A program made the translations under genes and the position numbers. Positions 1 to 8,623 of a stretch of DNA of 41,369 nucleotides are shown here, in pieces (position 1 is the stretch's first letter; every line of letters begins with the position of its first letter). A model generated the notes under the pieces. It ran no database searches and was not told the DNA's origin. It was given only the letters and a program-made list of their open reading frames with translations. Source of the stretch: Baffinella frigidus (Eukaryota > Cryptophyceae > Cryptomonadales > Baffinellaceae); the NCBI GenBank assembly GCA_026770585.1, contig MU647639.1, positions 32,538 to 73,906 of the forward strand, in the 5' to 3' direction.

Positions 1-1
1 C

Positions 2-418
2 GAGAAGACTCCGGTCAACAAGTCCGAGGCCGTCCTCAAGGGCGTCGCAGACATCCGCGACTTCCTGAACGTGATCCACGATGCCGAGGCCTGCACCAAG
101 TTCCTCAACATCCTGGACCGCGAGATCGACGCCATCGACAACGCGGCCAAGGACCCCATCTACAGCCAGCACGCGCTCGCCTTGGTGTACACCGAGATCC
201 GCCGCGTCGCCAGGAAGATCTGCACCATCACCAACATGCTTCTCGACCGTACGGTCCACATGGTCGTCGACGCCGCCACCAAGGGCATCTCGGCCGAGGA
301 TAGCCAGCTCGCCGTGCACGAGAAGCGGTGCGAGTGGTGTGAGAGTGTCGTCCAGCTCGCGCAGAACCTGATGAAGGTGGTCGACTCCGAGTTCTCAAAG
401 ATAGCACAAGCCCAGTAG
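2..418 (+). CDS. C-terminal part of an unrecognised helical protein (5' end outside window)
   Basis: The frame is open from base 2 to the TAG at 416-418, giving 138 residues with no start codon needed inside the window, so this is the 3' end of a longer gene. The visible protein is soluble and alpha-helical. It alternates charged and aliphatic residues, has no membrane segment or signal, and has a cysteine pair (CEWC) near residue 109. The codon choice is strongly GC-rich (most third positions are G or C), like the genes at 8624-10507 and at the right end and unlike the surface-protein genes that follow. A polyadenylation signal lies 67 nt after the stop. I do not recognise the family. The first ATG-less stretch reads well as protein, so starting at an internal GTG (position 71) would be wrong. 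Confidence 0.75.
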   Translation, partial: EKTPVNKSEAVLKGVADIRDFLNVIHDAEACTKFLNILDREIDAIDNAAKDPIYSQHALALVYTEIRRVARKICTITNMLLDRTVHMVVDAATKGISAEDSQLAVHEKRCEWCESVVQLAQNLMKVVDSEFSKIAQAQ

Positions 419-484
419 GACAAGCCTAGGCGGCCGGGCTTCGGGTGAGCCGTGTGTGGTGTGGTGGACTTTCGTTGTGTTTTT

Positions 485-490
485 AATAAA
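485..490 (+). terminator. AATAAA polyadenylation signal of the first gene
   Basis: A canonical AATAAA stands 67 nt downstream of the TAG at 416-418 in a short AT-rich patch, just ahead of the next gene's TATA-like box. The position fits mRNA 3'-end formation between two genes on the same strand. Confidence 0.6.
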
Positions 491-527
491 CGCGTCGCGT
501 TCTCAATGCTTCTGTGGTCGGGGTTGG

Positions 528-536
528 TATATTAAA
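528..536 (+). promoter_or_regulatory. TATA-like box TATATTAAA before the 562 gene
   Basis: TATATTAAA lies 26 nt before the ATG at 562. The same nine bases occur at 5200-5208 in front of the next surface-protein gene. The spacing implies a very short 5' leader. It also argues that the upstream GTG at 514, which would put the box inside the coding region, is not the start. Confidence 0.6.
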
Positions 537-561
537 GAGTTGTTTCTGGTGTTCTCATAAG

Positions 562-3500
562 ATGTTGGGGATCGTGTTTACAAGAGCACCTAGAGTAACG
601 AGGTCTGTAGTCGTCCTGGTCGTACTACTCGGTTCAACCACGCTAGTTAGGGCTGCTGTGGTCGCAGACTGTCTGAGGGGTGAGTATTTCGATAGCGGAT
701 CTGCATCATGCACACCGTGTGCCATTGGAATGTTCCAAGGACTCCCTGGGCAAACGTCATGCCGCACGTGTCCCATCGGGTTCACCACAGCATCTTTAGG
801 AGGTGCTATCTACACAGACTGCGTGTGCCAGGCAGGGAGCTACAAGGACTCCTACGGGTTCTGTGAACCATGTCCGACGGGTTCCACCTCACTTGTGGGT
901 TCAAGGTTCTGTACTTGTCTTCTGAAAGGGCACGTCACCGCGGGTGTGAGTGGTGTGGATTGCACTAAGGTCTTGAGTTGAGGAAATGGTCATTGTTGTA
1001 TGTTATTCCCGTGTGTGGGAAAGGTCAAGTGTTGGGGTCGAAATCATCAAGGTCAGCTCAGCAGAGGAAACATTTTGAATGTTGGTACGAGTGCATCACA
1101 CTTGGGTACAAACTTGCCATTCATGGCGTTGATCGACGTGAGGCGTGTTGATTGCTCGTCGACACAAACTTCCATTTTGACAGAAGAGTTTGGAGAGACC
1201 GTTTTCAGAATGTTTGGCAATGGTGCGACCGGACAGCTATTCAATGAGAAATCAACAGGATGGGGCAGCACTGCTGCACAAACCGCCAACTTAAGTCCAC
1301 GCGTGTCCGCCTCTACGTTTGGTGCAACTGCTTTGCTTGACGTTCGAACGGGGTTTACCCGCGCATGTGCTCTGCTTTGGTTTGGGGAGACGGTGCCTGC
1401 TACCGGTGGTCGACTTCTACAAAGATCAGTGGTCAAGTGTGTCGGCTCCCTATATAGTTCTCAAGGTATAGCAGGTGTTCCTGGTGGTAATTCCTATACG
1501 AATCTGCGTTCTGCCATCGCAGTAAATTTTGGTGTGGACTATTACCCGATTGAGATATTTTCAGACCATGGTGGTTCTCAGTGTGCACGCATGCAGACCG
1601 GGGGTATCAAATGCTGGGGTATAGATTCGCATGGTCAGTCTGGATACGGTGACTTTAGCGCCCGTGGCGATGGCGCATTGTCAATGGGCGATCGACTACC
1701 AGAAGTGAATTTCGGTAACAATTACGTGATAAGCATGAATACGGCAACGCAGTCGCGTTGTGTATTGCTGGACAACGGAGAGCTTAAGTGTTACGGCAAC
1801 AACGGTTCTTCTAGGTTGGGCATTGGAAGTACGTTGTCCTATCAGCAAATCCCAACTACTGTTCTACTCGGTACTGGCACTGCTAAGGTCAAACAGGTTT
1901 CTATGACTGATAATGGAGGGGGTGTACTTTTTGGGGATGGTACCATCAAAGTTTGGGGTCAGGCGTCGACAAGTCGTGGTTACGGTGATACAGCTGCTCG
2001 AGGGGGTACCATACTTTCAATGGGAGACAATCTTCCATTTATTTCGTTTGTGCCCCCGGTTGTTGCCTTGCATGCCGTGGCCGAGTCTGACAGCCAATGC
2101 GCCGTGTTATCAGACGGCCGTGTGAAATGTTGGGGGATGAATTCATATGGACAGCTTGCGCGGGGTGATACCACTGCGACAGTAGTCAAAGCGCCTCTTG
2201 AACCCTTCTCAGACCTCGGCACCACGGAGCGTTGCTTCCGGTCAAACACAAATTCCCCCCCAGTCTGCACGGCTTGCTTGCCGGGGGGGTTCGCAGACGT
2301 CTTTGGGCTTTTAGAGTGCAAAAGATGTCCGGCAGGGACGTTTGGTGCTATCGTCGCAGCAGAATCGCAGGATTCGTGTGAAGCCTGTCCTTTGGACTGG
2401 TACAAAGACGCAAGCGGTTTTGGTGCCTGTACCGTGTGTCCGGGTAGACGGGAAACCGAGACAACCGGCACTAGTAGTGTGGAACAATGTGCCTACAGAT
2501 GTGAATTGGGTTCGGGGTTGGACGAAACCAGAATGGAAACAGGTTCGGGGTTGGACGAAAGTTTCGGCACGTGTTTGCCGTGTGCAGCTGGGACGTACAG
2601 CGACACGGCTGACGGATCCGAGTGTAAGATCTGTCCCCCTGATACTTTCTCTGCCGCGGTCGCTGCAACCGCCGCTAGTACATGTACCGCCTGTACGACC
2701 TGGCCAGATTCACCTGCTGGAAGTACGGACGAGACGAAATGCATTGACACTCGATGCACGCCTAGGAGCTTCAATGGCATGAACGGGAAAGGTGTGTGTA
2801 CACTGTGTGGCGTAGATTCCTACAGCGACGTGGTGGGCGCTTTGGCGTGCACCGCCTGCCCCGCCGGCCGGATTGCAGACGAACTGGGCTCAACTAGCGA
2901 GAGTGCCTGCACGGTTCCGGTCGCGACGACGGTGGCGACTTGTATCCCTGGAGAATACTTCAATTCAGTCTCGCAAAATTGTCGGAAGTGTGCAATTGGA
3001 ACATTCCAGGGGCTTCCCACGCAAACGTCTTGCCGCTCGTGTCCTATTAACCATACCACCGCCTCCCCAGGGGGTGCTATCTACACAGACTGCGTGTGTC
3101 CAGCAGGGAGCTACAAGGACTCCTACGGGTTCTGTGAACCATGTCCAGAGGGCTCCGCGTCGCTCGTGGGCTCAAAATTCTGCGCGTGCACTCGTCTGGG
3201 GCACGTCACCGCGGGTGCGCGTGATGTGGATTGCACTCAGGTCTTGAGTTGTGGAAATGGTCATTGTTGTATGTTATTCCCGTGTGTAGGAAAGGTCAAG
3301 TGTTGGGGTCGAAATCATCAAGGTCAGCTCGGCTTGAACGATAAGATAAATAGGGGTAGCTCCACCTCACAAATGGGGGCTGACTTGCCATACCTGGGGT
3401 TCGAAAACGTGAGGAATGTTGTTTGTTCCACTTTTTCGACCTGTATTCACCTGGAAGAGTCTGGAGAATTAGTAGTCAGATGCTTTGGTGACGGAACCAG

Positions 3501-5157
3501 TGGACACTTGGGCACCGACAAAACAATAAATATCGGTGGGCTCGCCGGAGATATCCCCAATAAAGCTTCGCGAATTACCGCAGCGAGCTTTGGCGGGGGT
3601 GAGATCCTTTTGCTGGACGTGGTGATGCACATGGGCGTAGCTACGTGTGCCTTGCTGTCCACCGCGCAGAACATGGCCGCTACGAATGGTCGATTGATAC
3701 CAAAAAATGTAGTGAAGTGTTGGGGAACTTACACGTATGGTGTTCGAGGTATGGCGGGCGTTAATGTTGCTTCCGTGGCTACGCCCTTGAAAACCCTCCC
3801 CGTGGTAGATCTCGGTGAGTTGTCTTACCCGATACAGATATGGTCTTCACTAAGTTCTGGAAGTTACTGTTATAATGGAATTAAGAACCAGTGTGGTGTC
3901 AACAAAAACTCCCCTTCAGGGAGTCACCTGGATGAGCAATGTTTATGTGTGGCGGGTTATTACGGACCCCCGGGTAATGCGAGAGGAGAGTTGGATGATT
4001 GCGCGGTGTGTGAGGCCGGGATCTGGTGCCCTGGAGGAGACATGGAAAGATATCAATGTGTTCTGAACTCTATGTCTCCAGCAGGCAGTGCCAGTTATAC
4101 GGACTGTGTATGTGATCCCAGATACCATGGAGAAAACGGTGGAAATTGCCAGTCGTGCACGGCGGACGAATACTGCCCGGGAGGCACAGACACCTTCGAA
4201 TGCCCTACTGACGCAGGTTCCCCTCCGTTGAGCGTGAATGTAACGGATTGTACCTGTGACGGTGGGTACGAGGGACCCCCAGGAGGTCCGTGCACTCTCT
4301 GTCCAGACAACACGTTCTGCAGCGGTGGAAGTATGGACTTGTGTCCTGTGCACTCGCTTTCGAGTTCTGGGAGTGACGAACTGAGTGACTGTAGCTGCAA
4401 GGCAGGATGGTTCGGAGAGAACGGTGGTGAGTGTACCATCTGTGCTGCAAGCTCCTTCTGCACCGGGGAAAACTCGACGGTGAACTGTCTAATAAACTCA
4501 GAGACATTGGTGGGAAGTAACTCATCCCTGGATTGCACTTGCAAGGCGGGCTGGTATGGTCCACAGGGTGGGGATTGCACTGAATGTGAGGTAGGAACGT
4601 GGTGTTTTGGAGGGGTTCAGCACACATGCCCTGCTTTTAGCACTACTACGGCTGGTGGTGCTCAAAACATACTCAAATGTAACTGCGCCCCCGGGTACAT
4701 AGGCAACGACGGAGAGGCATGCACAGCTTGCACGGGTGCCACCTACAAAGAGGGCATCGGTTCGAGTTCTTCATGTACCCCGTGTGGCGCGGACACCTAC
4801 GCGAACAAGACCGCGAGCACTTCAGTGAATGCCTGTAACGCATGCCCGCTGAATACCTTCTCGGCGTCACAGAGTCTGGTGGTTGTCGACTGTACTTGCA
4901 AAGCGGGCTACACTGGCGCAGACGGAACCGAGTGCACTGGTTGTGTTACAGGGACATACAAGTCGGAGACTGGGGATGGCGGGTGTATTTCTTGCGGTGT
5001 CGGTACTTTCTCAACCACGGTGAATGCGACGTCAGCAGACGTGTGCTCAGGCTGCCAGGGCAACGCCTCCACCGGCGTGGGGAGTAACAGCTCGATGGAC
5101 TGCTCGTGTAATCCCGGATACTACAATTCGGATTTGTATAGCTCTCTGTTCACGTAA
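562..5157 (+). CDS. Large secreted RCC1-repeat / cysteine-rich (GCC2_GCC3-like) protein, interrupted by an in-frame TGA at 979-981
   Basis: From the ATG at 562 the frame runs to the TAA at 5155-5157 (1,531 codons), with one internal stop, TGA at codon 140. Residues 1-33 form a signal peptide. Residues 34-139 are a TNFR/ephrin-receptor-like (GCC2_GCC3) cysteine module. About 155-557 holds RCC1-like propeller repeats (VKCWGRNHQGQL, IKCWGIDSHGQSG, VKCWGMNSYGQLA). About 567-893 is cysteine-rich, 897-1100 is a second RCC1 block that starts with the same sequence, and 1103-1530 is a run of EGF/GCC2-like modules. There is no C-terminal membrane segment, so the product would be secreted, or its anchor is missing. 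The second copy of the duplicated segment has TGT (Cys) where this copy has TGA, so both sides clearly belong to one ancestral protein. A 78-nt candidate intron (946-1023) would also remove the stop. A role in attachment or as a surface coat is inference. Confidence 0.7.
946..1023 (+). other. Candidate intron that would remove the in-frame TGA
   Basis: A GTGAGT donor (946-951) in phase 0 can pair with an AG at 1022-1023 (GGGAAAG, then GTC). The 78-nt interval keeps the frame and contains the TGA at 979. The paralogous copy has GCGCGT instead of GTGAGT, so that copy lacks this donor. The tract before the acceptor is only moderately pyrimidine-rich. Splicing here would delete residues that look like good RCC1 coding in the paralog. 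This is a hypothesis only. Confidence 0.25.
2932..3330 (+). repeat. Second copy of an internal duplication (first copy 661-1059)
   Basis: Bases 661-1059 and 2932-3330 align at a constant offset of 2,271 nt (757 codons). Long identical stretches include the block around 820-875 versus 3091-3146 and the block around 980-1059 versus 3251-3330. The duplication carries the end of a cysteine module and the start of an RCC1 block. Similarity continues more weakly downstream (for example GRLxxxxVVKC), so a whole cysteine-plus-propeller unit was duplicated. The copies differ at codon 140 (TGA) versus codon 897 (TGT). Confidence 0.85.
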
Positions 5158-5199
5158 ATTTTTTGAGTCAATACACGACACAGCTCACATAAAGTTCGA

Positions 5200-5208
5200 T
5201 ATATTAAA
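5200..5208 (+). promoter_or_regulatory. TATA-like box TATATTAAA before the 5247 gene
   Basis: This is identical to the box at 528-536 and lies 39 nt ahead of the ATG at 5247, after the stop of the previous gene. It supports an independent transcript for the second cysteine-rich gene. Confidence 0.6.
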
Positions 5209-5246
5209 AAGAGCTAGTAGCATAGAGATATAGTTTGTCATTTGTT

Positions 5247-6656
5247 ATGAAATTACTCGACTCACCCACTCACACTATTCTTATGGCACTGAACCTAGCC
5301 TTGTGTTTTCTACTTTTACTCCCACCAGTTTCTGGTATGGGCGATTTTGGTATGGGCGGTTTTGGTATGGACGATTGGGGTATGGATCATGCTGTGTGTG
5401 AAATATGCCCAGTGAACAAATACTGCTCCAGTGAGGCGGTCATGGATTGTCCCATGAACTCCAGATCCCTGCCTGGAAGTAACTCGTCTTTGGATTGCGT
5501 CTGCAAGTTGGGCTATTCTGGACCCAACGGTGGCCCATGCACGGCGTGTCCGGCAGGATCTTTCAAAAACCTGCCATGGGGTAGTTGTACCCCATGCCCG
5601 GTTGGCAGTGTCTCTGAGACCGGCAGTGTTTCTTGTAAAAATTGCCCTACGAATATGACCACAGATGTGGGTGGTGTTTCCGAGTGTAGTTGCAACGTGG
5701 GGTACGGCTTCGACGTACACGGAGACTGCCAGGGATGTGCGGTAGGCGACTACAAGGATGCGATCGGTAACGTTACGTGCACGCAGTGTCCCATGAACTC
5801 CAGATCCCTGCCTGGAAGTAACTCGTCTTTGGATTGCGTCTGCAAGTTGGGCTATTCTGGACCCAACGGTGGCCCATGCACGGCGTGTCCGGCAGGATCT
5901 TTCAAAAACCTGCCATGGGGTAGTTGTCTTCCGTGCTCGGTGGGTAGTGTTTCTGCTACCGGAAGTGCAGCGTGCGTATGTGATAGTGGGATTGGATACA
6001 ATGAGACGACCACCTCGTGTTCGAGTTGCGGGTCTGGTTATTACAAACCAAGCTTAGGTAACGACGCGTGTCTGAAGAAAACCAGACCTGGCTTCTACTT
6101 CCTTTTTCGTATGCCTGGTAGTCGTTTTGACTTCATTAACAATACCCAGCAGATCATCTTGGGCATCATTGCAGAGATCGTCGATATCGACGTGGCTTTC
6201 GTGACTGTCCTTGACATAGAAGAATCGGTAAACAACGCCAACGCGCGAAGGCTTCTAGACGCGGGTGCTTACATCAATGTAGAAATATTCGTAAACAAAT
6301 CTCAAGTGAACACCACGGGTCTAACAGCCCCTGTGATGAACAGCCGCTTGGCTGAACACACGGCCACCAACGGGCTTGTGGTGGTTTTACTCGATGTTCA
6401 AGTTATTAAGGTCGTTATTGAGGACTCTACCCCAGATGTTGAAAACACAGAAGACTTGACGATTTTGGTCAATACTCTTGCTGTAGTTGCAATTGTATTG
6501 TTTCTAATTGCTTTGTGCGCATTGTACACAAACACATGTGGTAAGACGCAAGATAGTCTTGATGCGAGATCAGATGGGTGGAAGGCAAGATCATACAGCA
6601 AGATACGCACTGTTGACTTCTTTGAGATCAGTAAGCGCTCTCTGTCTATGGTTTGA
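5247..6656 (+). CDS. Type I membrane protein with GCC2_GCC3-like cysteine-rich repeats and a SEA-like juxtamembrane region
   Basis: 469 residues. The start is ATG 5247; the TTG at 5235 in the same frame is not needed. Residues 1-30 are a signal peptide with a long leucine core, followed by a Gly-Met-rich stretch (GMGDFGMGGFGMDDWGMD). Residues about 50-280 hold TNFR/ephrin-receptor-like cysteine modules of the same type as the upstream gene (CKLGYSGPNGGPCTACPAG), including an exact 47-residue duplication. Residues about 285-400 lack cysteines and contain an ARRLL motif before beta-strand-like sequence, resembling the SEA-like domains common in algal and protist surface proteins. Residues about 405-430 are one membrane helix, followed by a basic tail of about 40 residues. 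It is likely a glycoprotein (several NxS/T sites) anchored in an envelope or plasma membrane. The ligand is unknown. Confidence 0.8.
   Translation: MKLLDSPTHTILMALNLALCFLLLLPPVSGMGDFGMGGFGMDDWGMDHAVCEICPVNKYCSSEAVMDCPMNSRSLPGSNSSLDCVCKLGYSGPNGGPCTACPAGSFKNLPWGSCTPCPVGSVSETGSVSCKNCPTNMTTDVGGVSECSCNVGYGFDVHGDCQGCAVGDYKDAIGNVTCTQCPMNSRSLPGSNSSLDCVCKLGYSGPNGGPCTACPAGSFKNLPWGSCLPCSVGSVSATGSAACVCDSGIGYNETTTSCSSCGSGYYKPSLGNDACLKKTRPGFYFLFRMPGSRFDFINNTQQIILGIIAEIVDIDVAFVTVLDIEESVNNANARRLLDAGAYINVEIFVNKSQVNTTGLTAPVMNSRLAEHTATNGLVVVLLDVQVIKVVIEDSTPDVENTEDLTILVNTLAVVAIVLFLIALCALYTNTCGKTQDSLDARSDGWKARSYSKIRTVDFFEISKRSLSMV
5448..5927 (+). repeat. Perfect 141-bp direct repeat (5448-5588 and 5787-5927)
   Basis: The two 141-bp copies are identical base for base and start 339 bp apart. 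Each encodes one 47-residue cysteine module, and both copies are in the same reading frame. Identity at synonymous sites indicates a very recent duplication or ongoing gene conversion. The intervening 198 bp encodes a different module of the same general type. Confidence 0.95.
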
Positions 6657-6770
6657 ACCATGTCACTTGTAAAATGATACTCGAGTAAATGTAAAAGACA
6701 CTACCGGTGATTCCTATTACTTAAGGAATGACAGTTGCCTAAACGAACGCATCTCACAGTCTCATTCACT

Positions 6771-8519
6771 ATGCGGGCATCTGTTTTACAGTGGGTTCTG
6801 ATTGTTTGCTGTGTGTACACTAGGGTCAGCAGTACGTCTTTTGATGTCTTGCCTGCAACTGGTTCTGTTGCACCTCCTATTCGCGCGGAAAATGAGACTG
6901 CTTGGGTTTCGCGTGTCACCTTGACACAGACATCCGATAGTATTGTACTTGTATTGTTGAAGTCTGTGGGACATAGTGGTTACGAACCATGTACAGAGTT
7001 TAGCCCTGTATGCTGTCTGGGGTTACAGTTGCGAGACACTGTGTGGGGTGGTGATGTGGCTGTGTTGGACAATGTGCGTCGCAAGTGTCGTGTACAAGGA
7101 GGGGAACCATGGGCGACGGTACTGGCCCCCCTCAAGTCCCGTAACTACAGCGATGTGCAGTTCACGTTGGATGACGTATATGATCCATGGCGGGGGGTGC
7201 AGACCACAGATGGTCTGTACAATATCCATATACTTGTACAAGTTATCAAACGATGGAGTGGTTGTGTAGTTGTAGGAGAGGACGCGTGCCTGCTTCATTT
7301 ACAGGCAATTGAGCAGACTTTCAAAGTGGACACGCGGAGGACACAACAATCCGCTACGGTGAGTACACCGACACGTTGCACACATGATAAACCAGAGCAC
7401 GCACTTTGGTTCCCAGCTGTAACTACATGTGAGTGGTTCTGTGAACCGGGTTTCACACGATGTCATTGGAATCATACTGACTCGTGTCAGGCACTCCCAG
7501 AGGTTGGTGCAGCTTTGTATAGCACCATTGCGGTGACATGGTTCAAAGGAGGATACCTTCGAGATTTGTTTGACACCAGTCTGTTGAACATGATGCCGAA
7601 CAAAGGGCCGTTTGACATTGAGGCCGCGTTTGACGTTCTATCGACCGCAATTGCGACGCGTATGACCGCGGCGGGTATCTTCGGAGTGCATGGATGCAGT
7701 GTTATCTTTCACGAGACTGGGAGTGAGGTCGGTGCGGGCACCCCAGTGGTAGCCCTCCCGGGGGTGGATGAGATCGTGCGTACAGATCAAGGGTTGTACT
7801 ACAACGGCGTGGGTCTACAAGCGACCCCCACCCAGCATGCAAACACATCGTCAAATATACCGGTCGACTTAACCGACGTGGACGATCGTCTCACCCCTGG
7901 CTATTCGGAATTCACTGTAGTGGTTTATTCTAATGATACGATGGTTCCACTCACACACCAGGTTTTGCTGCTGCGGTATGTGATAATTGACGCCCTCCTT
8001 GGGGATTCAAGTGTCGAGTCTGTGTTATACGTCCGTGATGTTCGTGGTATCATGCGGGGTGGTTATGTGGCCGAGATGGCGGAGATATCGGTCGGAGAGA
8101 TAATTGGATTATTATTATGGGCGATGTCGTTGTTTGCTGTGATTATGACAGCCCTCCTATGTCCACATTTGTATCCACAAGATACCAACACTGAAATGCC
8201 GGTTGGTGGAGACGCAAAGGCATCTTTAGCAAATAAGACTGTTTGTTGTGCCCAGTCGCACACAGAACATTGTTGCACCCAACACTCACCACGAGACCGT
8301 ACTTTGATCGCTGTGCTTTTGGTGCTCATTGTAAGCACACTTCTGGGGTCTTCCATGATTTATGTGTTTGTGGTCATACCTCAATTGCAGTCGTCCAGCA
8401 TAGACGATAACGAGCACCCTTTGCTCACCCTTGGTTGGCTTTGGGGTATGTTTGTGATCTCTACTCTACTGGTGATGTTTTACTGTTTCGTGGCTGCTGC
8501 TATCCGTCGACTGAAATGA
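6771..8519 (+). CDS. Secretory-pathway protein with a large ectodomain and three C-terminal membrane helices
   Basis: 582 residues from ATG 6771; the frame is open upstream to a TTG, but the ATG places the hydrophobic signal peptide (residues 1-22, ending near VSS-TS) at the N-terminus. Residues about 25-440 are an ectodomain with paired cysteines (EPCTEFSPVCCLG, CEWFCEPGFTRC) and several N-glycosylation sites. Hydrophobic segments lie near residues 444-465, 512-536 and 554-578, separated by a cysteine/histidine-rich loop (CCAQSHTEHCCTQH) that could bind metal or be palmitoylated. The protein ends four residues after the last helix (RRLK). An ATTAAA signal follows the stop. I do not recognise a family. 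Its position between two surface-protein clusters suggests another envelope or surface glycoprotein. Confidence 0.75.
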   Translation: MRASVLQWVLIVCCVYTRVSSTSFDVLPATGSVAPPIRAENETAWVSRVTLTQTSDSIVLVLLKSVGHSGYEPCTEFSPVCCLGLQLRDTVWGGDVAVLDNVRRKCRVQGGEPWATVLAPLKSRNYSDVQFTLDDVYDPWRGVQTTDGLYNIHILVQVIKRWSGCVVVGEDACLLHLQAIEQTFKVDTRRTQQSATVSTPTRCTHDKPEHALWFPAVTTCEWFCEPGFTRCHWNHTDSCQALPEVGAALYSTIAVTWFKGGYLRDLFDTSLLNMMPNKGPFDIEAAFDVLSTAIATRMTAAGIFGVHGCSVIFHETGSEVGAGTPVVALPGVDEIVRTDQGLYYNGVGLQATPTQHANTSSNIPVDLTDVDDRLTPGYSEFTVVVYSNDTMVPLTHQVLLLRYVIIDALLGDSSVESVLYVRDVRGIMRGGYVAEMAEISVGEIIGLLLWAMSLFAVIMTALLCPHLYPQDTNTEMPVGGDAKASLANKTVCCAQSHTEHCCTQHSPRDRTLIAVLLVLIVSTLLGSSMIYVFVVIPQLQSSSIDDNEHPLLTLGWLWGMFVISTLLVMFYCFVAAAIRRLK

Positions 8520-8537
8520 TGAGCTATTTCTATTTTT

Positions 8538-8543
8538 ATTAAA
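8538..8543 (+). terminator. ATTAAA polyadenylation signal
   Basis: ATTAAA (after TTTTT) lies 19 nt beyond the TGA at 8517-8519, in an AT-rich interval of about 100 bp, and is followed by the TATA-like box of the next gene. Confidence 0.5.
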
Positions 8544-8564
8544 TTTGAAAGTAAGTTGGCTTCA

Positions 8565-8571
8565 TATTTAA
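8565..8571 (+). promoter_or_regulatory. TATA-like box TATTTAA before the 8624 gene
   Basis: CATATTTAAG lies about 55 nt before the ATG at 8624. The start codon sits in a good eukaryotic context (GCAACAATGG). Confidence 0.5.
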
Positions 8572-8623
8572 GCAACCTTCTGTGTTGTGGAGTATCTTGT
8601 GTCTGCTCGGTAAGTAGGCAACA

